From Drosophila pseudoobscura (taxonomy: Eukaryota > Arthropoda > Insecta > Diptera > Drosophilidae): 64,000 nt of DNA. Below, piece by piece: positions 48,001-60,779 of this stretch (position 1 is the first letter of the stretch; each line of letters begins with the position of its first letter). The position numbers and the translations under genes are program-made. Where the stretch lies: contig NC_046681.1 in NCBI RefSeq assembly GCF_009870125.1, positions 28,108,001-28,172,000 of the forward strand, given 5' to 3'. The notes under the pieces were generated by a model, which made no database searches, had not been told where the DNA came from, and was given only the letters and a program-made list of their open reading frames with translations.

Positions 48001-50910
48001 GTGAGTGCGTCTGTGTGTGTGTGTGTGTGTGTGTGTCGAGTGGCTCTATGAAGCGAGGGGAGGGGATGGGATAAGTACTCGTACTCATGCTGTGAGAGGG
48101 ATGATGTGTTGGCATAGGCCTACGTTTGGTACTGCATTGTAGTTATAGGGAAATATGATATCGTATGAACATTGCTTGTTTTCGGATTGTAAAGCCAAAA
48201 GAATGAAAACATGTTATATTGTTTGGCCGATTGAGATGTTCGGGAATGAATATCATTCGGAATTATTGAGAAATGCAGTTCAGATTCCCGCCAGACTTTG
48301 TTGCCTGTTTTTAAGATTTCTCAACTCTGATATGCATATCTTATCCGTAGTTAAACAGCTTCTGGATGTGTTTATTCTTTGTTATATATTTTTGAATTTC
48401 TGTACATTTATCTTAAGGTAGATAGTACCTCTTATCATAGCCAGTCTCAGATCACACAATCATAGGTCACGGCTATATTTCTTGGACTGAATTATTCAAC
48501 TTTATGGTCCAAAGTCTCATCCTTTACAATATACCCGAATACTCGTACGAATTGTATCTCAATTCTCCTGCTGACTGCTGCACTGACCTTATTGTTCGAG
48601 TATTTCCATAGTAAACCCATTTAAGAGCAATCCGCATAAAGGTGACACGAAAACTGTTGTGACAAAAGCAGCGAACGACCGAAAAACCAGTTCCAAGCAT
48701 TTTCTCTATTTGTGTCCAAGTTTCGTAATCAATGGTAACACACACACGAGCTTGTGTGTGTGTGCACATTTGAATGGGTTTCCACGACAAAGCTCCCGGG
48801 ACTATGAGCAATAATCAACATGCGATTGGACTATATCTCTTGACCTTACCCCAGCCTGCTCTCTCCACCACTTATCAGAGCCGCATGTCTCCTGTTCTCC
48901 CCCGACGCTTCGTCTGTCCGTCTCTCCGTACATATTTGCTTTTCCTGGGAAAAGCGAACGAAATGCTTTTGATTGTTCTAAGAATTTTGTTTCGTTTCAA
49001 CTTTGCAAACGTACGGTTTCTGTTGATAAGCCGCCGTCGTCGGTGTTTCTCTGCTCTGACAGTATCTGTGAGCGGGCTATCTTTGTGGGCGGGTGTTTGT
49101 TGGTTCTGCGGTTCGTAGTAATTTATCAATGAATTTTTGTATAGAAACTTGTATAATCGTTTCGCCTTGCTGATAGTGCGATACATACGTACTCTTAGAC
49201 GTATACATATATGTACATGCGTACATTTGTATATTTCTACGTATTCGCAAAGGTCGCCTTAGTTCTTTTCGTATCTGATTACGTTTCTGGCCAATCGTAA
49301 TCACTAAAATTATACATTTTAATCAGTCACGTTTACCGTTTACCGTTTACCGTTTGTCGTTTGTCGCTCAAGTGCTTTTCCCTTAATATATTATGAGAGT
49401 GCTGCAGTTTGCCGTTCAGTTAATATTTCCACGCGGAGTCGAACAGGTAAAAACGGAGGGAGACCTTCCAGTGAAACTGATTTCGCGACACAAACCTACC
49501 TCAATCTAGAAAAAGTGCAAAAATAGTTTTACTACTACTATTATCGGTTATTTCGTTTCATCGGGTGAATAGAAATCGAACTTAACTTCGAAGCGGGGTA
49601 TTCCTTCATCAATGTGATACTCTAACATTTTGGATACGCTTAAAGATATTTTCTTCATGATTCATTGCTAATTTAAAACTTATTCCTTGACGATAAACTT
49701 GAGAAACAACAGACAAGATATCAATATCGTATCAACATCCTATAATGAATCAATCTTTCATTTTTAAAAAATTATAGTTTCATGTTTTTTTTTCGAAAAT
49801 TTTAATATTTTCTTCAATGAGTTAATTTTTTGTTTGTTTTATAATTTTGATTGAAGTTCTGTGTAATATGATTCAAAAATCTTATGTTCTTAAGCCTTAC
49901 GAAAATTATAGAAATAATATCTAAACCCCATATTTTGGATATTTTCAATGATATTTTTCTAATATATTCCTGAGCTAGGTGTAGCTTTCCCTAAGTTATT
50001 CATGTTCTAGACTTTAAACCTCTAAAACGATCTCTGGCATTATACTCTACACTTCAAATGGCACTAGAAACTGTTTAGAAACTTTAGACGCAAGTCTGAC
50101 GGAACGACCTCCGTTCCACAATGTTATCGTTCAGGAACAAAGACCTCGGGGCCGCCCGTGGCTACCAAAACAAATCTTTTGTACGTCACAAAGTTTATAC
50201 AGTTCTTTACACATTTCTTTATCTTCTGGGGGTCTATTGTGTACCGTTAGCGTTCGGTGCGTGCTTACGCTCATAATTTCAGCTTAACACCAGGAGGGTG
50301 CCCGAACAAAAGATACAAAAGTATCTAGGGAGAACATCTTCTATCATAGAACTAACACCACTACCGGGGCTTAGGTTGTGGCCTCGGACAAAGTGTGGTG
50401 GCAAATTAAGTTGAATTTTCTGTTAGGCTAGTGCTTTCGTTTAATCAGAAAACAACATAAACCCATATGTACGTATAAGTACATACTCGTACATACGATG
50501 TGTGCATGTGTGTGCGTGTAGAGGGTATATAGCGTTTGGGCAACTTCATGACTTCACCAGCATGTGAGTACCGTGTGCATATTTTCCAAGAATTCCATTT
50601 CCATGTCCATGCATGTGTGTGTCTGGACTGGATTTATCATGTAGAGCCTTTCGGGTGTATCTGTGAGAGTTGTGTGCGAATTTCCAAGAAATCGCCTCTT
50701 TTCACATTAAATGTTAATATTATTATATTCATTATTATCGTTTTGGGTCTAGAGATAATCAACGCGGTCGCACCTAGCACTGCTTAAGTATGGGTTTATA
50801 GTGGACACAACACCTAGTCTCTCTTTTGATAAGAGAAATACGCTATAGAGAATGAGGGATATACCCACCCATATACAATACAGAAAAATAGAGATATGCA
50901 TATACACTTC

Positions 50911-50952
<42 letters not shown>

Positions 50953-53900
50953 TAACCACTTTGAACGTAAAACGTAATATAAACAAAATTCTTTGCACAC
51001 GTCAATGTAGATTTCTCCTTAAATCTCCTACGCCCCTCCCCCGCCATACGACCATAATCAGTCACGAACTTTTCAGCAAGAGCGAGACAGACAGACAGGA
51101 GAGAGGAGAGGAGAGCGGCGATAAAAAGCTTGTGCCTGTTTAGTGAATTTTACTGGAAATGCTAATTAAAGTTCCGAATAAGTATGAATGCCGAATCACA
51201 CTCAGATATTCTGTTTTTATTTATTTCCCGAAAAGAGCCAGCAATGAATGGGCAAATTGCGAATGAAATCCCACCGTAGGCCCCGGACCAGACCGCGACC
51301 CAACCCCGAAAACGTAATAAATAAATCTCATTTCAATTTTCCAGTGAAAAAATATATCAAAATGGAATACACTTTCTCAGGAGCCCGCTCTCCCCCTACA
51401 CCTTTCCCTGCCCTGCCCTGCTGTCGCTGTCTCTGTCGAACACTTTGCTGCTCCGTTTTTGCATGGGATTTTATTTTCAAGCGAAGTTCATTTGCGAATT
51501 CCAAGTAAATGCAAAGCACAAAAAAGAAACAAAATGAGAGAAATACTCTTACAAAAAAAAAACGACAAAAGAAGCACCGTCGGCAGCAACAAAAAGTAAT
51601 TGAATTCGCTTTAAAATCCTACAGTTCTCCTCGGCCTCGGCCCCGGACCCGATCCCACCCGTCGTCGTCGGCGCTGACTTTTGTTGAGGTTTCTTCTCAT
51701 TGGAGTTGACTTGAGGTTGGTGGATGAGTACATCGGTTGTGGGAGGGAGCTTGTTGCACTCGCATTAAGCCGCCTTCTTTCTGATCATTCCGTAAACGGA
51801 AAAAACATATTTGATTACACAAAAACAGATACATTTCTTCGGAAATCGAATTGGGGGAAAAGGCTTACAGACAAGATACAGCAATCGTGGTACAAAATTC
51901 CAGACATTTCAGCTGTAAAATTCAGTATTAATTTCTCACGAAACCAATCAATCAAACTTTTTGTCATTTTCATCTTCCCAGAAAATTTCCGGGAAGGGGG
52001 AATTATAAGAAAACAATCTCACCAGACACAGGGCGTAGGGTGCTGTGGTGCTGTAGGGTGCTCTCCGCTTCGTTGTGTCCGACTCTTGTGCTCCTTTGTG
52101 TGGTGGTTCGTTCGGTTTTGCACTTGCCTACATTCCGCGTCGCTTCGCGTCGCGTCGTCCCCCATTTGTCTCGTTGACCGCAATTCATTTTTTTCTCGTT
52201 TCTGTTGTGACAATTTCTGCGTAAAACATAATACTACAATATTGTACATGCGAGTACCAGTACCCGGTACACACCGCGCACTCGTGTAGCCAGCCAGGCC
52301 AGATCTTTGTTGTTTGCTGTTTCTTGTTTCTTGTCGGGCTGGTGGGAAGGTTACAGAGTCATTTCGAGTGTGCTGGCTTCCAAATGGGTTTTTAATAACG
52401 GACCTTGGCGGGGCGCGGTCCATGTACGAAATAATTTTCGCTCACAGATAAAAGTAATACATTGATTGTATGGCTTAGAAAACGGGTTATGAAATTTCAG
52501 TTTTCAGTTTTCCTTGGGGCTATTTATAGACTGTCGCGTGTGGTCATTGCCGAGTTTGCGATATTCAGGAACAATGTAATTTGTAATATCTGGTGTTATT
52601 ATTCAGGTATAATATGTCTAACGTTGAATACTTTATCAAGAGGATTCAGTTTACACATGTACGTACCTGTAAGCAAATGCCGTCGAGCATAATTGTCTGC
52701 TTCTGCTTTGGTTTGTTGTTCTGTTCTCCCTCTCCTTAAGCTCTCTCTCCCGCTGAAGCTTGCGCTCTGTTTTATCTCTCATCGCCGTTGCGTTTGATCT
52801 GAGCTTTCGGCTGCTGCTGTTGCAACAAAGTTCCGACCACAAACAAGGTGATATATTCGATATCCTCTTCTAAACAATTTGTATGCCCGTTCACTTCTGA
52901 ATTTGTTATGGTTTATACTACTTTCCCAGCTACCACTTCGCGAGGCAATCAGCCAAGCGTTCAGCCACCAAAAACTTGTTTCCCTTTGGGACATTTCAAT
53001 TTAAAAATAAATAAAAATGTATTTTCTTTTTTAACAGAAATATAAATGCAAATTTTGTATTAATACATATCCAAATTCAATGAAATAAAAATTTATTTAA
53101 AATGCAAATTTCCTTAAAATTGGTTTCGTTTGGGGATTTATTTCCTGCTCCACTTCGAATTAGCTTTTATTTGAGGTATTTTACCTTTGGTGTTAATTTT
53201 CAGAGGTGATTCCCCCTATTCCATTCCATTCCCCATTCATCCGGGAGTCCCTTATTAGCCATTCAAATTTTTGCTTTTGGCTTTCTTTCTCTCCTTTGCC
53301 TTTGCCTTCGCCCTGGCCGCTCTTTAGCCAGCGTTTATCACCGTTTTTTACTTTGGGCAAGTTATGTATTAGATCATTATCTGTATTTGGTTTTCTGACG
53401 AAATTCCGCATTGTCTGCAGTCCAACAACAACACCAGCGAAAACGAAACAAAACTTCAGCTGCTCTGCGCTCTCCGGCTGGCAACAATACAAAAACCGAA
53501 AGCAAAAAGTGGAAGGAAAGAGTTTAGCACTGGGATCGGATCGGATCGTATCGGGCCGGAGGGCCGGGCCGGCCTCTGAAAAGTGCCAGGCCGGCTGATA
53601 AACATGCACGCCGCTGCAGAGAGCCCCGACCGACAGGCCGTCAGACCGTCAGAGCTCCAGGAGACAGCGGAGTGGAGTCGTCATCCTGTGACTCATGGGA
53701 CTACCTAAACTGCGTTCTGCTGCTTCTGTCTTTTGTCCTCTGGCCCCTGCCTCGAGTCTCGTACGATCCCTTGCGGGCTTTTATCTGCTGTTTCAGTTTT
53801 GTATTTCCATTGAAAAAATGTTGTTAGCTGACTTGGCTGTCGCCTCATGCGGGCCTCTTGGAATCAGAAGTTGAATCTTGAGTTCAAGTCGCTGGCTTTT

Positions 53901-56900
53901 TCTGTATTTCATCATAGTCGTAAATATACACATAATAATGGTTGGATCACTCACTAGCGGTGCTCCCCGTCTCTCTCTCTCCCTATCTCTCTGTCTCTGT
54001 CTGTTGGTGGTTAGATACATATTTAATCATTCGTTGTATGACATGCACACTGATTACTCACTCGATTAAGTCGATTCATCTGAAATCGATTGCAGCACGT
54101 GCCCCGCCGCGAACTGTACTTCTATGTTAAGTACGAGTGCCGTTAGACAGCGCTGCTAACGGTGAATACAAATCGAATTATAAACAGACAGACACTCCAT
54201 AATTTCAACGGAACGGGGGCCCCCACTTCCACGTAAATAATTTCATTTATAATTTGAATTCTCGTTAAAAGGCTGCCAATTTTGACTGTTTCAGCCAGCC
54301 AGGGGGCAGGAGGGGGAGGGGCCCCGTTCCCGTCTCAGACCCGCTTTTGGGCTCGCATTTCCCGGAAGTTGGGCTTTGACTTTGTGGATCGTTTGCTTTG
54401 ATATTTCTCGGTGTGTTTCGGCTTGTCGTTTCGGGAAAACTTGTGGAAATGTATGCACTGTTAATTGCCTGGATTGTGGCAGTGTTTCAGCGTTCCAGCG
54501 TTCCAGCGTTTCAGCGCTTCGCTGTTCGAGCGTTTGAGTGTTTGATTAGGCACAGCACAAGTAGAAATATTACTCGTTAAGTGATTAACTTGAGTGCTCT
54601 TTTCGGTTAGAGGGAATTCCAGGGAAAACATTATAGCAGCTTGTGTGCTTTCCGATAGACGGTAGGCTGCAGGGGGGCCCAGAGAGTGCAGTGCGGGGCA
54701 TGTGCGAGGAAAAGTGATAAAAGTTTATTACAAATCATAGTTCCGATGAATTTTCGGAATCTATATTGGCACGGGAATTCTACAAAACTGTGCGATTGCA
54801 GCTATAAAAACACTATTCGTGTTCGTATTCACATTCGTATTCGGGGAACTGATAAACCCGAATTTCCGTTTAAGCCATGCTCTTGATTGTACAGGTAACG
54901 TGTTGTTTATAATTTTTAAAAATAATAATCGCCATCAAGTGATTACAATCTTTACGGAGGAAATTTCATTTTATTTATGACCAAAATAGAGGTTACTTCG
55001 GGGTTATTTATTCGATGTTGTACTGCGACAAATTTCAATTTATTATTTTCCAACTTGAGAGACAGATTGGCGTGGTATTCCCACGAAAGAACTGATTAAA
55101 AGTTATCTCCAATCATATTTTTTTGAGTACTGTATAATTATAAACGCCTGCCGCACTGCGACAGTGAGATATTATTTGGGAGATTCCTATACGTAAAGAC
55201 TATTAATTAGGGATCTCCCGGGCCCTATATGTCATCGCTTTGACGCTTTTGCTATCTGCCATGCGACGTCTTTCTTTTAATTTCGTTAATTGGCAGGGAT
55301 TCCCTTAAGATTTTAATTATTCTAGACTATCAACAAGGTTCATTAAACTCATCAAAGAGGTCAAGTGAGTTAATGAATCTTTAGGATTTGTATATAGTAT
55401 TCTTAAGTGCAATGATCATTCTTTCAATGATCATCCTTCTCGATATGGTATTTGGGGACTTCCCTCTCTAGGAAGTAAATGTAAAGAACTTTCGTGACTG
55501 ATCGCCTATCGATCAATCAGTTGTGCAATCAGCTGATCGGTGATCTAGTTATTTCACCATCGAACAACTCAATTAACGCAGAACGAGCGGCCGCAGAGCT
55601 CCAGTTGGGCAAACCACAAGAGTTTCTACGAATAGCAGACGGAAGGGTAGGACAGTGGATGGATGTGGCCGTGGGTGACTCATTAACCTGTGCTTTGGCC
55701 CCGTTGTCATGTCGTATTCCTGCCCCTGCACCATTCTTTCCTAACACCGCACTTAGGGCGGAAGATGACGCATCTTCTTAGTGGGTAAATTACGAGTAAG
55801 TGGGGGGCGATAAGGATTCCGATTTTGGCTAGTGCGAAAGTAATTACTCAGAAGCGAAGGCAGACAGATTGGAATTGCAAATGGGACAGGCCCACATTTT
55901 GTGGTTGTGATTGAATTGAGTTATCAGTGAATAATATTAACAGTTTCCCATGAATGGGGGCTTACTGTTTCGCTCCGTGTGGTGTGTGGTGTGTGCTGTG
56001 GCCAGGCCAGGCCAGGGTTCCGTTTCGTTTCGTTTCGTTTCATTTCGTTTTCTTTGTCGATTATGGGGTTTCCAATTTCCATACAGATGATAAGCCGCAT
56101 TGACCTAGAAGTCAGACGGGTTTGATGGTGGTGCTGGGGGGGTCGAAGCACATGTGTGAGTGTGTGTGTGTGGAGTGCTAGGGACGGGGGCAGGGCAGGG
56201 CATGCCTATAAATAGGATGAGCATATTACTTCTTGGGAGAACTGATGCGTGGGATTGGTATGCCATTGTTTATCAGCAGCATCATCATCATCATGATGAA
56301 GATCTCTCTCTGGTTTCGCTCGCCGCGCCGCCTCGGATGAGTCAGTTCGTGGGGGAGCAAGAGTACATGGTCTTTGAGAGGGCATGTGCTGGTCTTCGGG
56401 GTGGGGGTGGGGGGAGGGGGGTATTGCATTCAATTGCCCATTTGACCGTAGATTGCTTCGCTGGAGACCCCCAGGAGCAGCCCTCCCTCCCTGTACACAT
56501 ATCCCAACTTATCTCTCCACTAAGCAACTAATTAAGTCGGGAATGAGGATTGAGGATGGGGTAATGGGTGAAGCCCCCACCATGTCTGGGAAGATTGCTG
56601 TAGGTCAAGACATTTCACACGCTGCCGGAGAAGAGGAACGGGCAAAACTGGTTCCCTCGACTCTCGGCGACTACTATTTCTGGAAGTTGCGAAATGATTG
56701 TGTGAGTGTGGCGAGTGTGTGGTGTTTGTGTGCTCAGACTGTAAATATTAAAAATGTGCTAACTCCCGAGTAAAATATAATCTGATCTGTACATAGAAAC
56801 AGCAGCAGTAATAAAGATAAGCCCTATCCCGGAATAGACTTGTTGCAGCATGAAAAAAGCCCTTTTAAATCCCAAGAATATCCCACAATAAAGTCTAATC

Positions 56901-57569
56901 AGATATCACCTCTATTCCCTCCGCTTTGCAGATCGAAAGAACAGAGAAGACTCTCCACAGAGCGGACAGACAGAGCTTCCAATGGGTCATCACTTCAGTA
57001 AGCCAACTGTACGCGTTGCCAGTCAGGACAAGAACAACTCCAGCAATATCCAACAGAAGAGACTCGAGGAAGTGGAAGTGGAAGACGAAGCAATCAGCCT
57101 GGCAGAGGAACAGCCCCAGCAGGTGCAACTAGTGGAGGAAATCGTAGCACAAACGGACGCCGCCAGCTCGGAAGTGCGTCAAATCATAATCAAAATTCAA
57201 TTGGCCAAAATGGAGAATGGCAATGGTGGTCAGGTGCTACACGAGGAGGAGGAGGTGCAAGGTATCGCCGTCGCTGCCGCCGCCCTGTCTGCGGACACGC
57301 TAAATGCAAATGAACAGCAGATTGTGGTGGAGGCGAGGGCGCTGGCGAGTTCCGGAGGCGGACTCGGAGTCGGTGTTGGTGTCGGATCGGTTGCGGTGTC
57401 AAATCGAACTGCTGGCAGTTCAACGGAAGCGCCAAAAACCGAGAGACAACAGCTCGTGAATAACAACAATTTAGCGGGAAGTGGTGTCGGAGTCGGGAAC
57501 ATTGTGGCTGAGGCAGCGATAAGTACGCTACAATTGAACGACGTCCACGACGCCGACGCTGACGCTAAC

Positions 57570-57600
<31 letters not shown>

Positions 57601-59086
57601 ATGATGATGTGGATGAGTCGCTGCTGCGTCGGCGTCACCAGCACAGCCACGAGGCCGAAGTCGTTGAGTACTGCGAGGTGCTCGAGTCGCTGCCAGTCAG
57701 CGAAATGTTGTCGACGGGAGCACAACACATCGGCCCTAGCGTCAGCAATAGCAACAGAAACAGCAAGCAAGGTGAGGAAGCAACTCATATAATGACAGCC
57801 CCACAGATTACTCATTAGGCAATGTTTATTTCTTTTTCGATTTTCTTGGAACAGCTCCTAGAGGGAGTGCCGCCAGCGGAAACAGTTGCTGTCGGAGTCG
57901 CAGCAGCAAAGCCCTGTCCATGGGGGCAACAGAATCCACGGCCGCAGCAGCGGCAGCGGCAGCAGCAGCAGCAGCACCAACCAGCACCAAGCGACGCTGC
58001 TGCAAGTGCAAGTGCCGGGACGCCCTGAGGGGCTTCAGAGATATGCTCGACTCCAGCAAGGATAAGAAGGAAATCAGCACATCATCGTCATCCTCCGCGG
58101 TGACCAGCAGGAAATCTCGCACGGCAGATCGCCGGTCGACGCCACCCACTCTCAGTGGGGCCAGCGGAAGCGGCTTGGGGATTCCCCAGCAGCGGCTGCA
58201 GACACAGAGGAAACGGAACTCCGTGGCGGTGCCAGAGCCAAGTCAGTTGGCGATTTGGACAGCCCCGGCGAATGGTGATGTCATCATCCGAATCAGCTCG
58301 CCGCAGTTTGTGGTGGAGTCACCCAATGCCCGGGTAACAGTGGGCCCCAACATTCGTCTGGTCACGGAGCCGGCGCCGGCACCGCTTCTCCCACACCTGC
58401 AGCAGCAGCAGCTGGATCCGCAGCAGGTTCCTCCAGTGCGTCTCACCTATGGCCGTCGCAGCGTGACCGTGCACTCGCAGATAGACTTTATGCATTGCCT
58501 GGTCCCCGATCTGGAGCGGATCATCAACAGCAGCTTCTACTGGGGCAAGATGGACCGCTATGAGGCGGAGCATCTGCTCGAGGGCAAGCCCGAGGGCACT
58601 TTCCTGCTGCGCGACTCGGCCCAGGAGGAGTTCCTCTTCTCAGTTACATTCCGCAAATATGGAAGATCGTTGCACGCGCGCATCGAGCAGAGTGGCCACA
58701 AGTTTAGGTAAGTCCTGACAAGTCTCATTTCTTGCAAAACGAACTCCCAACTAATTGAGGTTTTCCCTTTCAATAGCTTCGACTGTCATGATCCGTGCGT
58801 GTTTACCGCGCCCACTGTGACGGGCCTGCTGGAGCACTACAAGGACCCATCCTGCGTGATGTTCTTCGAACCCTGCCTGACCATGCCGCTGCATAGGAGA
58901 CAGACCTTCTCGCTGCAGCAGCTGGCGCGAGCCACGATCGTCTCGAGCACCAGCTACGATGGCATCAATCAGCTGGAGCTGCCGGGGCCACTGAAGAGCT
59001 ACCTCAAGGAGTACCACTACAAGCAAAAGCTGCGCGTCAAGCCCTGCGATGCCCACACACCGGCACCGTTCTACGGCAACGTATAG
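45030..59086 (+). CDS. Socs36E: Suppressor of cytokine signaling at 36E (SH2 + SOCS box)
   Basis: Socs36E is a feedback inhibitor of JAK/STAT (and EGFR) signalling. It binds phosphotyrosine through an SH2 domain and recruits an Elongin/Cullin ubiquitin ligase through its SOCS box. The coding exons are 56982-57771, 57855-58707 and 58777-59086 (650 residues). A non-coding first exon (about 45090-45392, donor GTAAAA) and an acceptor at about 56930 are inferred. The span shown begins at a promoter element. Residues 1-490 are low complexity: an acidic run of GAT codons, Ala and Gln runs, and a Cys cluster [10 protein letters not shown]. The N-terminus MGHHFSK fits an N-myristoylation site. The SH2 domain (about 488-585) has [20 protein letters not shown] and the phosphate-binding FLLRDS. 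The SOCS box has [10 protein letters not shown] ... [12 protein letters not shown], most like the SOCS4/5 class. The frame stays open for 107 codons after the TAG. Confidence 0.9.
45090..45392 (+). other. Socs36E: Inferred non-coding first exon of Socs36E
   Basis: The composition is typical of Drosophila leader exons: A-rich, with repeated GTGCAAATT/GTGTGTG phrases and no long frame. It ends AATCAAAAG before a GTAAAA donor at 45393. Only the donor and position support it; the transcription start is not defined. Confidence 0.4.
45655..45663. promoter_or_regulatory. STAT consensus site TTCTCGGAA
   Basis: A perfect TTCNNNGAA with the three-base spacing preferred by fly Stat92E, about 260 bp into the Socs36E first intron. 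Confidence 0.5.
48011..48036. repeat. (GT)n microsatellite
   Basis: A GT dinucleotide tract of about 24 bp within the Socs36E intron. Confidence 0.9.
49416..49446 (+). promoter_or_regulatory. Candidate Inr + MTE core promoter inside the Socs36E intron
   Basis: TCAGTT (49416-49421) matches the fly initiator TCAKTY. At +18 to +29 from its A, GGAGTCGAACAG matches 9 of 12 positions of the MTE consensus CSARCSSAACGS. A splice donor (CAG/GTAAAA) follows at 49447, so it could start a Socs36E transcript with a very short first exon. Confidence 0.4.
50910..50953. repeat. (TA)n(GA)n microsatellite
   Basis: A TA tract of about 18 bp runs directly into a GA tract of about 24 bp in the Socs36E intron. 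Confidence 0.9.
51975..51995. promoter_or_regulatory. Paired STAT consensus sites in the Socs36E intron
   Basis: TTCCCAGAA (51975-51983) and TTCCGGGAA (51987-51995) are separated by three bases. Both are perfect three-spacer STAT sites, and the second is a full palindrome-type high-affinity form. A clustered pair in the first intron of Socs36E fits a Stat92E feedback enhancer. Confidence 0.6.
54359..54367. promoter_or_regulatory. STAT consensus site TTCCCGGAA
   Basis: A perfect TTCNNNGAA with CCG spacer, 2.6 kb upstream of the Socs36E coding exon. Confidence 0.5.
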
Positions 59087-59410
59087 TCCGCGGCCCATTC
59101 GGCTCATCCGGCAAACCAGCAGCCGATGGGCTTCTTCTACTACGAGGAAGTGGACAGCGACGATGACGATGAGGGTGTCAACATCGTCCACCTGTCCTAT
59201 GTGCAGCCCGACGAGGAGGTGGTCCGATTACAGGACAGCAGGCAGGCAGCAACCAGCGGAAGGCGGCCTCATCGAGCTGTCTCATCGAATCTACAAGAGC
59301 AGCTGTGCCGGCTGCCCCATCGCATGGCCGTTGCCTTGGGCCGGATGTCGTCGAATCTAAACTGTTATCAGCCCATGGCAACGCTGCAGCGCAGCAAGCG
59401 CAACGCCTGA
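59087..59410 (+). other. Socs36E: Open frame continuing past the Socs36E TAG (candidate stop-codon readthrough)
   Basis: In the Socs36E reading frame, 107 sense codons follow the TAG (next base T) before a TGA at 59408-59410. They encode SAAHSANQQPMGFFYYEEVD, an acidic run DSDDDDEG, VNIVHLSYVQPDEEVVRLQD and a basic Arg/Ser-rich end. The composition is more protein-like than the rest of the 3' UTR, which is stop-rich. Many Drosophila genes show readthrough of this kind. It could instead be a chance open frame. Confidence 0.45.
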
Positions 59411-60779
59411 TGCAACGCAGCAAGAATTAAAACCAAAACTCAACTAGAGACAATCCCAGTGCATCGTGTGCCGCCACCATAAAGGTATAGGAAAACTATA
59501 CGGAAAAAGCCTCCAAAAAACAAAAAGTGTGGAATCAAAATCAAATCTAATTAATTGTACTATTACTAAGTATTATCGCTTAATGCAATTCCTCCCCTAC
59601 CCAAACCCTACCCCTACCTCCACTCTCCTATGATAAGTATTGCTAGGAAAACTCGATCTGCATTTTGTTTTCCCGCAAGGAAAAGTATTTCTCGTAATAT
59701 TTCGATGTATAGTACGTATTTATTTCAAAACCATTAACTGTAATTTATGGAATCTAAATTATGTGTAAATATGAACAGTTGTAGCTACATATATCAATAC
59801 TATATATAGTAGATCGGATGCGTATATGAAATACAAAATAGTTAGTGTAAAAACTCTCTCTCATTAGCCAAATTTCAAATAATTTCATTTATTTATATGT
59901 ATTTATGTATGTCCGCTCGTACATTTACATTGTATTTATTTATTCAAAGAAGTTTTCCGCCTACATATAAAGGAAAACCGTTCGATTGTACATATTCTGG
60001 ATCTTCGTATTAGCTATAGTTAAGCATTATCCAATATACAAATATACAAGATGCAAGATAAAAGATACATGTATTCCTAATTAGGTGGTTGCTGTTATTC
60101 GTAAACATTCAGTAAGCAGTTGTTTCCAAGACCCTAACATATTTTACATATCCAAAACTGTTGATGAGCATGAGTATCCCCGAAAATACAAAAAGCCAAA
60201 ACAAATAAAGTTGATGATCAAATTTAGCAATGAATTAAAATATGTTTGTTTTTTCTTTCAAATGGGGTTCAATAGAGAGGGTCGAGGTCTCTTAGCACTT
60301 TCTACATACCATACCTTGTGGATCCATGGATCATTTTGACACCTCTACAATCTACCCGCAGCGGTAGAGAGCATATCTAAGCGATGCATGGAAAATGGGA
60401 GTTTATAGAAAGGCTGAATATCTCCTTCGCAGTATATCCTTTATAAAAGGAAGTATAATTCAATCTATATTTAATTTCAATTACACTGGAAATTTACGAC
60501 ACTAATGGCATATTTTAGCAAGAGGCTAAGACTAAGCAGTTTCAGGCTGGCTTTCCTGTGGGTTCAGCAACGACGCAATGGCTATTTAGAAACACTAGGA
60601 CTGATATCGCATGAACAATGCGACCTACCTAAGAAATATAACTCAATATAGACATATACGACATTATGGACAGACCGGCCCAAGATCAGCGGATGGTACT
60701 ATGTTGCCCCTTTGCTGGTTTTTTCAAACCGATCGAATTATGCTTTGGTTAAGGGAATGTTATGGTTACCCTTTATTAG
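59411..60779. other. 3' UTR of Socs36E and spacer
   Basis: AT-rich sequence with a Pumilio-type TGTAAATA near 59764 and an AATAAA at 60204-60209 that would end the Socs36E transcript. No coding exon or RNA gene was seen in the remainder. Confidence 0.5.
60204..60209 (+). terminator. Socs36E: Candidate Socs36E polyadenylation signal
   Basis: A canonical AATAAA about 1.1 kb after the TAG stop. It is the first perfect signal downstream of the gene that I noticed. Confidence 0.35.

Larger units (their letters stand above)
45393..56930 (+). other. Socs36E: Socs36E first intron (11.5 kb), regulatory
   Basis: No coding exon was seen on either strand. The intron contains CAG/CTG-rich patches (45880-45905, 46130-46240), a GT tract, TA/GA tracts, a tandem heptamer GTTTACC (49334-49356) and a candidate Inr+MTE promoter at 49416. 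It also has six TTCNNNGAA STAT consensus sites: 45655, 46347, 47387, 51975, 51987 and 54359. Stat92E control of Socs36E through intronic sites is known in D. melanogaster. Confidence 0.55.

Noticed and set aside
52003-53609. Open frames of 60-200 codons on both strands in the Socs36E intron
   Set aside because: No recognisable domains or codon pattern, overlapping on both strands, and no matching splice structure.
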